This document shows positions 1 through 7,164 of a stretch of 7,522 nucleotides of DNA, in pieces. The notes beneath the pieces are model-generated. The model was not told the DNA's origin. It did no database searches and saw only the letters and a list, made by a program, of their open reading frames with translations. How positions within the stretch are numbered: the stretch's first letter is position 1; the number at the start of each line of letters is the position of its first letter. This DNA comes from an uncultured Treponema sp. Its GTDB lineage: Bacteria > Spirochaetota > Spirochaetia > Treponematales > Treponemataceae. Made by a program: the position numbers and the translations under genes. The stretch covers positions 1 through 7,522 of the forward strand of contig CAMJAJ010000051.1 of assembly GCA_946403565.1 (NCBI GenBank). The letters are read 5' to 3'.

Positions 1-1499
1 ATTGTACGGGCCTGGTCCGAGATGGAGCGAGTTATCGCCTGCCTGATCCACCAGGTCGCATAGGTCGAAAACTTGTAGCCCTTGCGATACTCGAACTTCT
101 CCACCGCCTTTATGAGGCCTATGTTCCCTTCCTGTATCAGGTCAAAGAGCTGCAGCCCCCTGTTCGTGTACTTCTTCGCGATGGACACGACAAGACGGAG
201 GTTGGCGTTGATGAGGCGGTTCTTCGCCTGCTCCATCATGGCCTTACCCCTGTTTATCTCCTTGGTCTTGTCCAGGATTTCAGCGACGCTGTTTTCAAAG
301 CTGTACTCTATCTTGTGCAGGCTGCGGTCTATCTTCTGAATCCTGGTGTAAATCTCGCGAATCTTGTCGGACTCCATCCCCAGGTCCTGCTCCAGCTTGA
401 CGCTCTCGAAGTGGACGGCAAGCCGCTTTCCTATGGAACGCAGGCCCGCAGGATCGCTAATGCGCAGTTCCTTCATCATCTTCTCCTGCTGCCGCTGGTA
501 CATGTCAATCTGCCTGGTAGCATCCAGGAACTTGGAGCTGAACCGGTCTATCTCCTCGGTCTGGATCTCTATCTTCTGCAGCTCACGGTTTATCTGCTCC
601 CTCAGTTCAATCAGATGGGGATTCTCAAAGATGTCCATGCTCTTGTCATTCTCATTGAGCTGCTTCTTGAGGGCAATATACTGCTTTATCTGCGGAAGGA
701 CGGGCTTCAGGATGGAGCCGTAGGAGCTTTTGAGCCTCCGCTTCTCCGCCATCTCCTCGTTTATTTCCTTGCGGGCCTTGCCCGGCTCCTTGGGGTCTAT
801 ACGGGTGAAGGCCTTCTGGGCAATCAGGAAGAACTCGGGAATCATTATCCCGGAGCTCTTTATAACGTCCTTGATTATGTTCTGACCATCCTCCATCTTC
901 TTGGAGAGAATGACCTCCTGCTCCGCAGTGAGCAGGTTCTCCTTGCCTATCTCACGAAGGTAGAGGCGGATGGGATCGTCTATGTTGTCCTTGTCGCTGC
1001 CTTCGACGAACCTCCGCTTGCTCAGGTCATCGACCTTTGCATCAAGGGAAACGTCCTCGCCGACGACACCGCCTCCCTCTTCCAGCTCCTCCTCGGCAGC
1101 CTCCTCGTCCTCCTCATCAAGCAGGGAATCGGTCTCGTCAATGATCTGTATATTGTATTTCGGAAGAAGCTGAAGGACTTCGTCCATCTTTGGAGAGTTG
1201 ACATATTCCGGGGTCAGAATCTCATTTATCTCATCCCAAGATATGAGCAGCTTGTTTCTCGCATAGTCGATGAGCTTCTTGACGTTTTCGTCCAAGTTGT
1301 CTTCACCATCATCACCCGTGTCCATGACATCCTGGTCCTCATCAGCCGCTTCGGCCGCGAGCGCCTCGATGGAATTCCTGTCCAAATTTCCATCGCCAGA
1401 AGCCTTCTTATCGGACTTTTTTGATTTTCGTGTTTTTTTTACCTTGCTTTCCTCTGCCACGTTTTCTGCCTTTTTTGATGTGCCGTTGGAAGATTTCAT
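1..1499 (-). CDS. rpoD: RNA polymerase primary sigma factor (sigma-70), 3' part cut off by window edge
   Basis: Housekeeping sigma factor that gives core RNA polymerase promoter recognition and melting. The visible 499 codons hold a basic N-terminal tail, region 1.1 (about residues 75-122, [16 protein letters not shown]), a very acidic linker (127-141), region 1.2 (175-196, [17 protein letters not shown]), a long helical non-conserved region (about 200-420), then region 2.1 ([18 protein letters not shown], 427-444), 2.2 ([19 protein letters not shown]), 2.3 ([15 protein letters not shown]) and part of 2.4 (ending SISDQART). Regions 3 and 4 lie outside the window, so the promoter -35 reading domain cannot be checked. 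The ATG at 1499 is preceded by AGGAGG at 1515-1510, 10 bases away. The start lies 31 bases after the dnaG stop, so it is probably co-transcribed with dnaG. The first 100 codons are AT-rich and include an A8 run. The conserved region 2 and the large non-conserved region mark it as the primary sigma rather than an alternative one. Confidence 0.97.
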   Translation of the reverse strand, partial: MKSSNGTSKKAENVAEESKVKKTRKSKKSDKKASGDGNLDRNSIEALAAEAADEDQDVMDTGDDGEDNLDENVKKLIDYARNKLLISWDEINEILTPEYVNSPKMDEVLQLLPKYNIQIIDETDSLLDEEDEEAAEEELEEGGGVVGEDVSLDAKVDDLSKRRFVEGSDKDNIDDPIRLYLREIGKENLLTAEQEVILSKKMEDGQNIIKDVIKSSGIMIPEFFLIAQKAFTRIDPKEPGKARKEINEEMAEKRRLKSSYGSILKPVLPQIKQYIALKKQLNENDKSMDIFENPHLIELREQINRELQKIEIQTEEIDRFSSKFLDATRQIDMYQRQQEKMMKELRISDPAGLRSIGKRLAVHFESVKLEQDLGMESDKIREIYTRIQKIDRSLHKIEYSFENSVAEILDKTKEINRGKAMMEQAKNRLINANLRLVVSIAKKYTNRGLQLFDLIQEGNIGLIKAVEKFEYRKGYKFSTYATWWIRQAITRSISDQART

Positions 1500-1509
1500 G
1501 CTCCGCTTT

Positions 1510-1515
1510 CCTCCT
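1510..1515 (-). promoter_or_regulatory. Strong Shine-Dalgarno for rpoD
   Basis: AGGAGG on the minus strand, 10 bases before the rpoD ATG, in the 31-base gap after dnaG. It is the best ribosome site of the four-gene run. This suggests rpoD is translated independently of its upstream neighbour, whereas mltG and dnaG start on overlaps. Confidence 0.75.
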
Positions 1516-1530
1516 AAAGTTGCAAAACCG

Positions 1531-3336
1531 TCACCGCAACAGGTCTATCTGCCTGGCGATGTCCATTTTCTCCTCTAGAAGCTGGCTTACCTTCTTTTTG
1601 TCTTCATCTAAAGAACTCCTGCTTAAGGCAAGAATCTGCTCCTGGAGCCGACTCTCCCTCCGTTCAAGCGAACCAATCTTTATGCGTCTGGTGGCATCCC
1701 TAACAGAATCTTCGGCATATTCTGAAAATTGTCGTAGCGAATTAACTATGAAACTCTTCAACCCTTCATTATCGCACCTGTTGAGTATGGAGCTTATAGT
1801 AAAATTGTCATGTTCCGAACAGTCTTCGAGAATTGAGAACAACTTTCGTGCATTGGAGTCCTCAAGGTCTTCCACCGTGATTTCTTCCCGCATCTTTCGG
1901 AAAAGCTTTACGTCATCAGTCACGGCGGCAACGACGGCCTGCAGCTCGGCAGAGGGCTTCTCCTGCACAAGCTCCGGCTCCTTCTCCTGCACGTGCTCTT
2001 TTTTTCCAAGACGCTTTGAAAGACGGCTCCTGCCGCTATAGTAGTCTCTCCTAAGGGCCTCCAGTTCTACCTCGAACGCCTGACTAAACAGCTTCAGGCT
2101 CTCTTCTTTCCTGACGTTCGATTGCAGGGAATCCACATACCCAAAAAAATCCATCGAGGCGTTCGCCTTGTTCTCAGGGTTGTCTTTTGGGTACAGTTCC
2201 TTCAGTCTACTTATCAGAAAATCACAATCTAATATAGCTGCATTGACATCATCAGTCAAGGCTTTTTCACCGAATTTCAGCATAATTTCTGCGGGATCCT
2301 TCCCCCCGGACAGGCGGATTACGCGCACTTCCAAGTCCTGGGCCCGGCACATATAGATTGCCCGCAAGGTCGCCTGCTGCCCCGCCCCGTCGCTGTCAAA
2401 GGAAAGCAGGACGGTGCTGACGAACGGCTTGACCATCTTCACCTGCTCTTCCGTCAGGGCCGTCCCCAGGGGGGCGACCGCATATGTGATGCCGCACTGG
2501 TGGTAGGCGATGCAGTCCATGTAGCCTTCGCAGAATATGACCTTCCTGCTCCTGCGCAGCTCCTCCTTCGCAAAGTTGAAGGCATAGAGGGTCTCGCCCT
2601 TCCGGTACTGGATGAGGTCGCCTGAGTTCAGGTACTTCGGAGACTTGTCGGCGTCACCACGCAGGAAACGGCCGCCCATCGCGACGACGTTCCCGTTCCG
2701 GTTGAAAATGGGGAACATGAGCCGGTCGGAGAAGAAGGCATAGCCCTTGAACTTCTTGCTGAAAAGGCCCGACCCGTCCAAGAAGCCCTCGCTGTAGTTC
2801 TTCTTCCTCAGGAAACCGTAGAGCCACTTCCTGTCGGCGGGGCTGTAGCCCAGCTTGAACTTTTCGATGGTCTCATCGGTCAGTCCCCGGCTCCGCACGT
2901 AGTCCAGGGCGAAGCGCCCCGCCTCCGTCTCCATCAGCATATAATGGAAAGAAGTCGAAACCCTCGTGTACAGGTCCATGTACTCGTCCTTGAGCTTCCG
3001 GTTCGGATCCTCCCGCTGGAATTCGCTACCCGAGTCCTCATAGATGAGCTTGACACCGGACTTTTTGGCAAGCATCTCCACGGCATCGGCAAAATCCAGC
3101 TTCTCCATCTCCTGGACGAACTTGATCACGTTGCCGCCCTTGTGGCAACCGAAGCAGTAGAAGAACTTCCGGTCCTCGTCCACGGAAAAGGAGGGGGTTT
3201 TCTCGTTGTGGAAGGGACAGCAGCCCCACCAGGATGACCCGCGCTGGGTCAGGGGGACATACTCGCCCACGATGCTCACGATGTCCGCCCTGCTGGAGAC
3301 CTCGTCGATCGACTCCTTTGAAATGAAGGCGCTCAT
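1531..3336 (-). CDS. dnaG: DNA primase
   Basis: Synthesises the RNA primers for leading- and lagging-strand DNA replication, working with the replicative helicase DnaB. The 601-residue product has the expected order. A CHC2 zinc-binding domain holds C40-P-F-H43 and C61-F-G-C64. The RNA polymerase core includes YLNSGDL and LYAFNFAK near 235-256. A TOPRIM domain holds E270 in EGYMD, DSDGAG at 314-319 (D314, D316) and D347 in GGKDPAE, the acidic residues that bind catalytic metal. A linker with repeated QEK-type charged segments (about 445-465) leads to a divergent helical C-terminal helicase-binding region. Length is normal for bacterial DnaG (about 580-640). The ATG at 3336 overlaps the mltG stop as ATGA (4 bases) with only a weak GGGA-like ribosome site, so translational coupling is likely. 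The last 800 bases are clearly less GC-rich than the first 1000. Confidence 0.98.
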   Translation of the reverse strand: MSAFISKESIDEVSSRADIVSIVGEYVPLTQRGSSWWGCCPFHNEKTPSFSVDEDRKFFYCFGCHKGGNVIKFVQEMEKLDFADAVEMLAKKSGVKLIYEDSGSEFQREDPNRKLKDEYMDLYTRVSTSFHYMLMETEAGRFALDYVRSRGLTDETIEKFKLGYSPADRKWLYGFLRKKNYSEGFLDGSGLFSKKFKGYAFFSDRLMFPIFNRNGNVVAMGGRFLRGDADKSPKYLNSGDLIQYRKGETLYAFNFAKEELRRSRKVIFCEGYMDCIAYHQCGITYAVAPLGTALTEEQVKMVKPFVSTVLLSFDSDGAGQQATLRAIYMCRAQDLEVRVIRLSGGKDPAEIMLKFGEKALTDDVNAAILDCDFLISRLKELYPKDNPENKANASMDFFGYVDSLQSNVRKEESLKLFSQAFEVELEALRRDYYSGRSRLSKRLGKKEHVQEKEPELVQEKPSAELQAVVAAVTDDVKLFRKMREEITVEDLEDSNARKLFSILEDCSEHDNFTISSILNRCDNEGLKSFIVNSLRQFSEYAEDSVRDATRRIKIGSLERRESRLQEQILALSRSSLDEDKKKVSQLLEEKMDIARQIDLLR

Positions 3337-4409
3337 TTTCCCGCAGGCTTGGTGTAGAGGTTTTCAGCCTGTATGTGCCCCTTGAAGTCCTTGCTGAAGG
3401 TGTGGCTGCCCCTGGAGGGGTCGGTCAACACGAAGTAGTAGTAGTCGGTCTTGGGCGGGTCCGCCGCCGCCTTGAGCGCGACCAAACCGGGGTTGGATAT
3501 GGGCGTGGGAGGCAGGGCCGCCCACTTGTAGGTGTTGTAGGGACTGTCTATCTTCAGGTCCTCGTAGGTTATCCTGTCGGGATGGGGCCTGCCCTCTATC
3601 TCCGTCAGGATGTACTCGATGGTGGCGCAGGAGTAGAGGCCGATTCCACCGTCGATCCTGTTCTGGAACACGCTCGCTATGAGCGGGGCCTCGTCCGCAA
3701 CCTGGTACTCCCGCTCCACGATAGAGGCCAGAATCACCCGCTCGTTGAGCTTCTGAGGGGAAAGCCCCTTCAGGGCCGGGATGTCCTCCAGCTTGTCAAA
3801 GAAGTTGTCCAGGAGCTTCCCTATCATGGCGTCCAGGTCCATTCCCTCGGTGAAAAAGTAGGTGTCGGGGAAGAGGTAGCCCTCCAATGAGTTCGAGGCA
3901 ATGCCGTACTTGGCCAGGAGTTGCTCAGACCGGCAGGCCTCAATGAATTCCGCTTCATCGCAGAGCCCTGCGGCGGCGATGATGGCGGCTGTCTTCGTGA
4001 TCGTAAGCCCTTCCGGGATGACGACCTTTATGTTCTCTGGAGAACCTGTCTGGAGCAGGTCATAAATCTCTACGAGGGGCATGGAGGAATCCAGTTTGTA
4101 GGCTCCGCTCTTCAGGTTGAAGGGCTTTTCCCGGTGGAAAATCCTGTAGCGTGCTGCGGCATAGAGGAAGTAGCGAGAGCGGAGTATCCCCGCCTCCTCC
4201 AGCTTGGTCGCCGCCTCCATGACGGTCATCCCGTTGGGGACATGAAACTCATAGGCTGTTGCTGTCTCTTTGTCCTCCGAAACAGGACTGAGGGCATAGC
4301 GGATTGCGAAGACACCTGCAAGTCCTGCCAGAAGGATAAGGAGAAGCAGGATAAGAAATATGGTCAGGAAAACGGAGCTCTTTTTCTTCGGCCTGGCTTT
4401 CTTTTCCAT
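3333..4409 (-). CDS. mltG: Endolytic murein transglycosylase MltG (YceG-like)
   Basis: Inner-membrane lytic transglycosylase that cuts nascent peptidoglycan glycan strands and so sets their length. The 358-residue protein begins with a lysine-rich cytoplasmic stretch (1-11, EKKARPKKK) and one membrane helix (about 13-36). A LysM-like segment follows (about 52-125). The YceG catalytic domain contains LEGYLFPDTYFF (175-186), ILASIVERE (226-234), where E232 fits the family's catalytic glutamate, SVFQNR (246-251), and DSPYNTYKWAALPPTPISNPG (288-308, described by its DSPYNTY and PPTPISNPG ends). Length is typical. The ATG shares its A with the TAA stop of the MBL-fold gene (TAATG), and GGAG lies 6 bases upstream. 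It therefore sits inside the same transcript as that gene and dnaG. Assignment to the family is firm; activity in this organism is inferred. Confidence 0.95.
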   Translation of the reverse strand: MEKKARPKKKSSVFLTIFLILLLLILLAGLAGVFAIRYALSPVSEDKETATAYEFHVPNGMTVMEAATKLEEAGILRSRYFLYAAARYRIFHREKPFNLKSGAYKLDSSMPLVEIYDLLQTGSPENIKVVIPEGLTITKTAAIIAAAGLCDEAEFIEACRSEQLLAKYGIASNSLEGYLFPDTYFFTEGMDLDAMIGKLLDNFFDKLEDIPALKGLSPQKLNERVILASIVEREYQVADEAPLIASVFQNRIDGGIGLYSCATIEYILTEIEGRPHPDRITYEDLKIDSPYNTYKWAALPPTPISNPGLVALKAAADPPKTDYYYFVLTDPSRGSHTFSKDFKGHIQAENLYTKPAGK

Positions 4410-5353
4410 TAAAGCTCCACATCCTGACCTTCTATGGCAATGTCAATCTGCAGCCTGGAGTTCTCCGAGGACTCGGCATACCAGCGGGCGGCCTGCAGCA
4501 TGGCGTAAATCTGCTGGTCGCTGTAGGTCGGCTCGTGATGGAACAGGAAGAGCCGCTTGGTATCGTAGGCGTTGGCAAAGTCAACGGCCCGGTAGTAGAC
4601 GTTGTGGCCCCAGTTCTTCTTGGCCTCCGCATCGTCGATATTGTACTGGCTGTCCAGGACGACCATGTCCGCATCCTTGAACACGGCGTTCTTCGCATTC
4701 GCCACGTCCAGGTCGGCGTCGAGCAGCTCCACGTCCGTGGCGTAGATGAACTTCTTTCCGTTCTCCTCGAAGATATAGGAATAGGAGTTCCCCGGATGCC
4801 GCATCTTCTTCATCGTTATCTTGGTCGTCCCTATGAGGATGGACTCCATGTTCTTGAGCTGGTGGAAGCGGAAACGCCCCTTTATCCTGTTCCAACGGCA
4901 GTTCTCGGGGAAATACGGCAGGTCGTTCTGCTTGCTCAAGACCCGCTCCGCATCAGGGAACGCGGAGTAGACATCGATGATAACCTTCGGGTTGAACACC
5001 GCCCCCCAGAAGGGGATTCCCTGTATGTGGTCCCAGTGGAAGTGCGACATGAAGAGGTGGTAGTGGAAGTCCTTGGGCGGCTCGCCATGCACGGCGAACT
5101 CCCTGAGCCCTGAGCCGGCATCCAAGATGAACTTTGTTCCTGAGGAAGAGACCACCTCCACGCAGGGAGAGTTACCGCCGACCGTTCCAAACAGCCACTC
5201 AGGCAGCATGGCAAGGAAACGGGTCCGAGCATCCTGGGACTCTATGTCCTTGGGCGTAATCCGCTCCACGGCAGCAATTATCTTCGATTGGATCTGTTCT
5301 GGTGTCAAGGGAGTCGGAATCGAACCCCTCACACCCCAGAAATGAATTGTCAC
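4409..5353 (-). CDS. Metallo-beta-lactamase-fold hydrolase of unknown substrate (PhnP/COG1235-like)
   Basis: Probable cytoplasmic metal-dependent phosphodiesterase-type hydrolase of 314 residues; no signal peptide is seen. Fold markers: an opening beta strand IHFWGVRGS (3-11), GGNSPCVEV (59-67), LDAGSGLREF (78-87), the metal motif S103-H-F-H-W-D-H109 (HxHxDH), a later histidine in RHPGNSYS (H186), the bridging aspartate in YATDVE (D207), and the C-terminal LFHHEP (H272/H273). The segment DSQYN...NWGHN (234-251) is characteristic of a group of MBL proteins that are often loosely annotated as cyclic nucleotide phosphodiesterase-like or PhnP-like. I cannot assign a substrate. The start is a GTG at 5353, well supported by GGAGG at 5362-5358; no ATG lies near the conserved N-terminal strand. 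It is the first gene of the mltG-dnaG-rpoD run, overlapping mltG by one base. A C-P lyase function is unlikely, as no phn genes are nearby. Confidence 0.9.
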   Translation of the reverse strand: MTIHFWGVRGSIPTPLTPEQIQSKIIAAVERITPKDIESQDARTRFLAMLPEWLFGTVGGNSPCVEVVSSSGTKFILDAGSGLREFAVHGEPPKDFHYHLFMSHFHWDHIQGIPFWGAVFNPKVIIDVYSAFPDAERVLSKQNDLPYFPENCRWNRIKGRFRFHQLKNMESILIGTTKITMKKMRHPGNSYSYIFEENGKKFIYATDVELLDADLDVANAKNAVFKDADMVVLDSQYNIDDAEAKKNWGHNVYYRAVDFANAYDTKRLFLFHHEPTYSDQQIYAMLQAARWYAESSENSRLQIDIAIEGQDVEL

Positions 5354-5403
5354 AATTCCTCCAGAACAAACATGGGCCTCAATCTGCCCAGGCTAATCAT
5401 CAT
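5350..5403 (-). CDS. Possible 17-codon leader ORF upstream of the MBL-fold gene
   Basis: On the minus strand an ATG-ATG at 5403-5398 opens a frame reading MMISLGRLRPMFVLEEL. It stops at TGA 5352-5350, which overlaps the GTG start of the downstream gene as GTGA. The ribosome site of the main gene lies inside its last codons. It begins about 6 bases after the transcription start predicted from the upstream promoter and has no Shine-Dalgarno of its own. An ORF this short can easily arise by chance; only the exact stop/start overlap argues for it. The peptide has no recognisable attenuator run of a single amino acid. Confidence 0.2.
   Translation of the reverse strand: MMISLGRLRPMFVLEEL
5373..5390 (-). 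promoter_or_regulatory. Small GC hairpin in the predicted operon leader
   Basis: TGGGC (5390-5386 on the minus strand) pairs with GCCCA (5377-5373) across an 8-base loop, 10 bases before the GGAGG ribosome site of the MBL-fold gene. There is no U-run after it, so it is not a normal intrinsic terminator. It could modulate translation of the first gene, or be incidental. Confidence 0.2.
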
Positions 5404-5413
5404 ACCAATATAT

Positions 5414-5429
5414 AACATTATCGAATGTT
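5414..5429. promoter_or_regulatory. Inverted repeat overlapping the -10 box, possible operator
   Basis: AACATT at 5414-5419 and AATGTT at 5424-5429 form a perfect 6-base inverted repeat around a 4-base centre. It covers the predicted -10 element of the operon promoter. A site here could be bound by a dimeric repressor. It is AT-rich and short, so chance is a real alternative. It is too weak to serve as a terminator for the ABC gene. Confidence 0.25.
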
Positions 5430-5446
5430 TTGCTAGAGTGTGTCAG
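5417..5446 (-). promoter_or_regulatory. Predicted sigma-70-type promoter for the MBL-mltG-dnaG-rpoD run
   Basis: On the minus strand CTGACA (5446-5441, five of six matches to TTGACA) is followed after 18 bases by GATAAT (5422-5417, five of six matches to TATAAT). Transcription would start near 5410. The -35 box touches the stop codon of the ABC ATPase gene. The position immediately before a four-gene run makes it a credible operon promoter, but this is by eye only. Confidence 0.5.
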
Positions 5447-6166
5447 TCAAAAAAACAAATTTCCACCCTCCGTCAGGCTCAGGAAGGCCTCCTCGAGGGA
5501 GTTTTTCCCCGTCTCACGCAGGATTGCCTCCACGGAGCCGGAGCTTACGACGGTCCCCGAGCGCATGATGAAGACCGTCCCCCCCAGCTCAAGGGCCTCG
5601 CCGATGCTGTGGGTGGAAACGATGACCGTCCTGTCCACCGCCAGCTCCTTGAGGGCAGAGCGGACCGCGACCCGCTGGGCAGGATCAAGCCCATCGGAAA
5701 ACTCATCCAGGATGAAGACCTCCGGGTCCCGGCAGACGGCCAGCGCCAAGGCCAGCCGCTGGATGTAGCCCTTGGAAAGGGTACCGCAGCGTTTCCCCAG
5801 CACGTCGCCGAGCCCCGCCATGCCGACAGCCCTTCTCGCAAGGTCCATCCCGCCCGAAGCCGCAAAGGCAAGGCTCTCGGCGACCGTGAGCCTCCCGTCC
5901 GGCCTGAACGCCTCTCCGGCGTAGCCCACCGCCGCCCGTATCCGGCCCGGTTCCCGCTCCCCGCCCACGCAGACCTCTCCCTCCGTGGGCAGCAGCATCC
6001 CGGCGATGCAGCCGAGCAAGGTGGACTTCCCCGCCCCGTTCGGCCCCAGCAGCGTCGTTATGCTGCCCGGCCCCGCCTGGAAGTCCACGTCCTTCAAGGC
6101 GGCCACGGCCCGGCCCCCGCTCCCATAGGTCTTGCACAGGGAACGGACGACGACCCCGCTACTCAT
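5447..6166 (-). CDS. ABC transporter ATP-binding protein (ABC-2/NatA-like), permease not in window
   Basis: Cytoplasmic ATPase subunit that would power an ABC exporter. The 239 residues carry a Walker A GPNGAGKST (41-49), a Q-loop region VGYAGEAF (80-87) with Glu in place of the usual Gln, a signature variant LSKGYIQR (130-137), a Walker B FILDE (151-155) followed by a FSDGLDP D-loop in place of the common PTSGLDP, and an H-loop histidine H186 in STH. The end KNSLEEAFLSLT resembles ABC-2/drug-exporter ATPases. I chose ATG 6166, overlapping the rnz stop by 8 bases; an in-frame TTG at 6184 would add six residues but has no ribosome site. No permease gene lies on either side, so its partner must be encoded elsewhere. 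The gene is the GC-richest in the window (45 of 60 G+C in 5941-6000) and its product has few lysines. The transported substrate cannot be told. Confidence 0.9.
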   Translation of the reverse strand: MSSGVVVRSLCKTYGSGGRAVAALKDVDFQAGPGSITTLLGPNGAGKSTLLGCIAGMLLPTEGEVCVGGEREPGRIRAAVGYAGEAFRPDGRLTVAESLAFAASGGMDLARRAVGMAGLGDVLGKRCGTLSKGYIQRLALALAVCRDPEVFILDEFSDGLDPAQRVAVRSALKELAVDRTVIVSTHSIGEALELGGTVFIMRSGTVVSSGSVEAILRETGKNSLEEAFLSLTEGGNLFF

Positions 6167-7082
6167 CCCGATAGGGTATGTCAAAGTGCATGCGGTCGTG
6201 GGTCAGCTCCGCCTGCGGGAAGACGGTCTTCGCCTCCTCCAGCAGCCGGTCCAGCTCCCGATCCGTATAGCGAGGGCTGTAGTGTATCATGGCCATGCGG
6301 CGGACGGCCGCATCACGGGCAATCGTGGCCGCCTGCCGGGCCGTCATGTGCTTCTTCTCCTTCGCCTGGTCAACCAGGTCGTCCGTGAACATCCCCTCGC
6401 ATATCAGCAGGTCGGACCCCTTTACCTCATTCGCAATCGACGGCAGGTAGAGGGTGTCGGTCACAAAGCTGAACTTCCTTCCGGGACGAGCCCCTCCGAC
6501 GACCTGTTCCGGCAGGACCTCCACTCCGTCGGCGTTCAAGACCTTCTGCCCATGCTGCAGCTTCCCCCAGAGGGGGCCGCGCGGCACTTTGAGGGCGGTC
6601 GCAGCCTCCGGGTCAAATTCGCCCGGCCTGTCCAGCTCCTCCAGCGTGTATCCGACGCAGGTCTTGGTGTGAGAAAGCGGAAAGGCTCGCACGTAAAAGT
6701 CCTCCCCCCCGTAGACCGTGCAGGGGGCGGTTATCTCGTTCACGACGATCGGGTAGTTTATGTACATGTCCAGTACCCTGCGGCTGGTCTCTATGTACTC
6801 GGCAATCTTCGGGGGGCCGTAGATGTAGAGAGGCTCCGTGCGCTCCACCTGGGATGAAAGCATCAGGATGCCCGGCAGCCCCGTCACGTGGTCGGCATGG
6901 GTATGGGACACGAATATCGCGTTTATCTTCTTCCATTTGAGATTCAGCCGCCTGAGGGAAACCTGGGTCCCCTCCCCGCCATCAAAAAGGAAAAGGTCCC
7001 CCTCCCGCCTGAGCAGGACGGAGGTCAGGTGGCGATACGGCAGGGGCATCATGCCTCCGCAGCCCAGTACGAATGCTTCCAT
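6159..7082 (-). CDS. rnz: Ribonuclease Z (tRNA 3' processing endonuclease)
   Basis: MBL-fold zinc endonuclease that removes 3' trailers from tRNA precursors. The 307-residue product (usual length near 305-310) has GEGTQ (37-41), the zinc motif S59-H-T-H-A-D-H65, SHTKTCVGY (137-145, H138), VTDT with bridging D209, HMTARQAA (245-252) and IHYSPRY (266-272, H267). The GP-containing KVPRGPLWGKLQ.G segment (165-178) corresponds to the flexible tRNA-binding arm of RNase Z, which separates it from general MBL hydrolases. Two ATGs compete: 7088 and 7082. The GGGAG ribosome site ends 1 base before the first and 7 bases before the second, so I prefer 7082. It overlaps the ABC ATPase gene by 8 bases and probably shares its transcript. 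It diverges from smpB. Confidence 0.95.
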   Translation of the reverse strand: MEAFVLGCGGMMPLPYRHLTSVLLRREGDLFLFDGGEGTQVSLRRLNLKWKKINAIFVSHTHADHVTGLPGILMLSSQVERTEPLYIYGPPKIAEYIETSRRVLDMYINYPIVVNEITAPCTVYGGEDFYVRAFPLSHTKTCVGYTLEELDRPGEFDPEAATALKVPRGPLWGKLQHGQKVLNADGVEVLPEQVVGGARPGRKFSFVTDTLYLPSIANEVKGSDLLICEGMFTDDLVDQAKEKKHMTARQAATIARDAAVRRMAMIHYSPRYTDRELDRLLEEAKTVFPQAELTHDRMHFDIPYRDE

Positions 7083-7112
7083 GTTCATGCTCCCACTCTA
7101 CCCCAAAAAAGG

Positions 7113-7118
7113 ATTAAA
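7113..7118 (-). promoter_or_regulatory. Weak candidate -10 box for rnz
   Basis: TTTAAT on the minus strand (7118-7113) would start transcription near 7106 and give a leader of about 24 bases that contains the GGGAG ribosome site. No good -35 hexamer is seen 16-18 bases upstream, so the call rests on position and the -10 match only. Confidence 0.22.
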
Positions 7119-7125
7119 GGCAAGG

Positions 7126-7154
7126 TAGACTTTTTGCACGAATTGGGCTATATT
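7126..7154 (+). promoter_or_regulatory. Predicted promoter for smpB
   Basis: TAGACT (7126-7131, four of six to TTGACA) is followed after 17 bases by TATATT (7149-7154, five of six to TATAAT). Transcription would begin near 7161, only about four bases before the smpB ATG. The -35 match is modest. Confidence 0.4.
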
Positions 7155-7164
7155 TAACTCCATT

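Noticed and set aside
315..1424. A 369-codon open frame on the plus strand opposite rpoD
   Set aside because: It is antisense to the clearly conserved rpoD regions 1.1-2.1, and its leucine/valine-rich product has no recognisable domain. It is a codon shadow of the minus-strand gene.
5373..5390. The leader hairpin as an intrinsic terminator for rnz-ABC
   Set aside because: The stem is only 5 base pairs and no U-tract follows on the minus strand.
6167..6184. TTG at 6184 as the start of the ABC ATPase
   Set aside because: No Shine-Dalgarno precedes it, and the added six residues only re-read the rnz 3' end. The ATG at 6166 gives the usual N-terminus length before the Walker A motif.
5288..6388. 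A 366-codon open frame on the plus strand spanning the promoter gap, the ABC ATPase and part of rnz
   Set aside because: It crosses gene boundaries of three minus-strand units and is rich in Pro, Arg, Gly and Ala as expected for a GC-rich antisense frame; no domain is seen.
6132..6857. A 241-codon plus-strand frame opposite rnz
   Set aside because: It is fully antisense to RNase Z catalytic motifs, with no domain and no convincing ribosome site.
7083..7164. An RNA gene, such as tmRNA, in the rnz-smpB gap
   Set aside because: The gap is only 82 bases and is accounted for by the two divergent starts; no tRNA-like fold or CCA end was seen.
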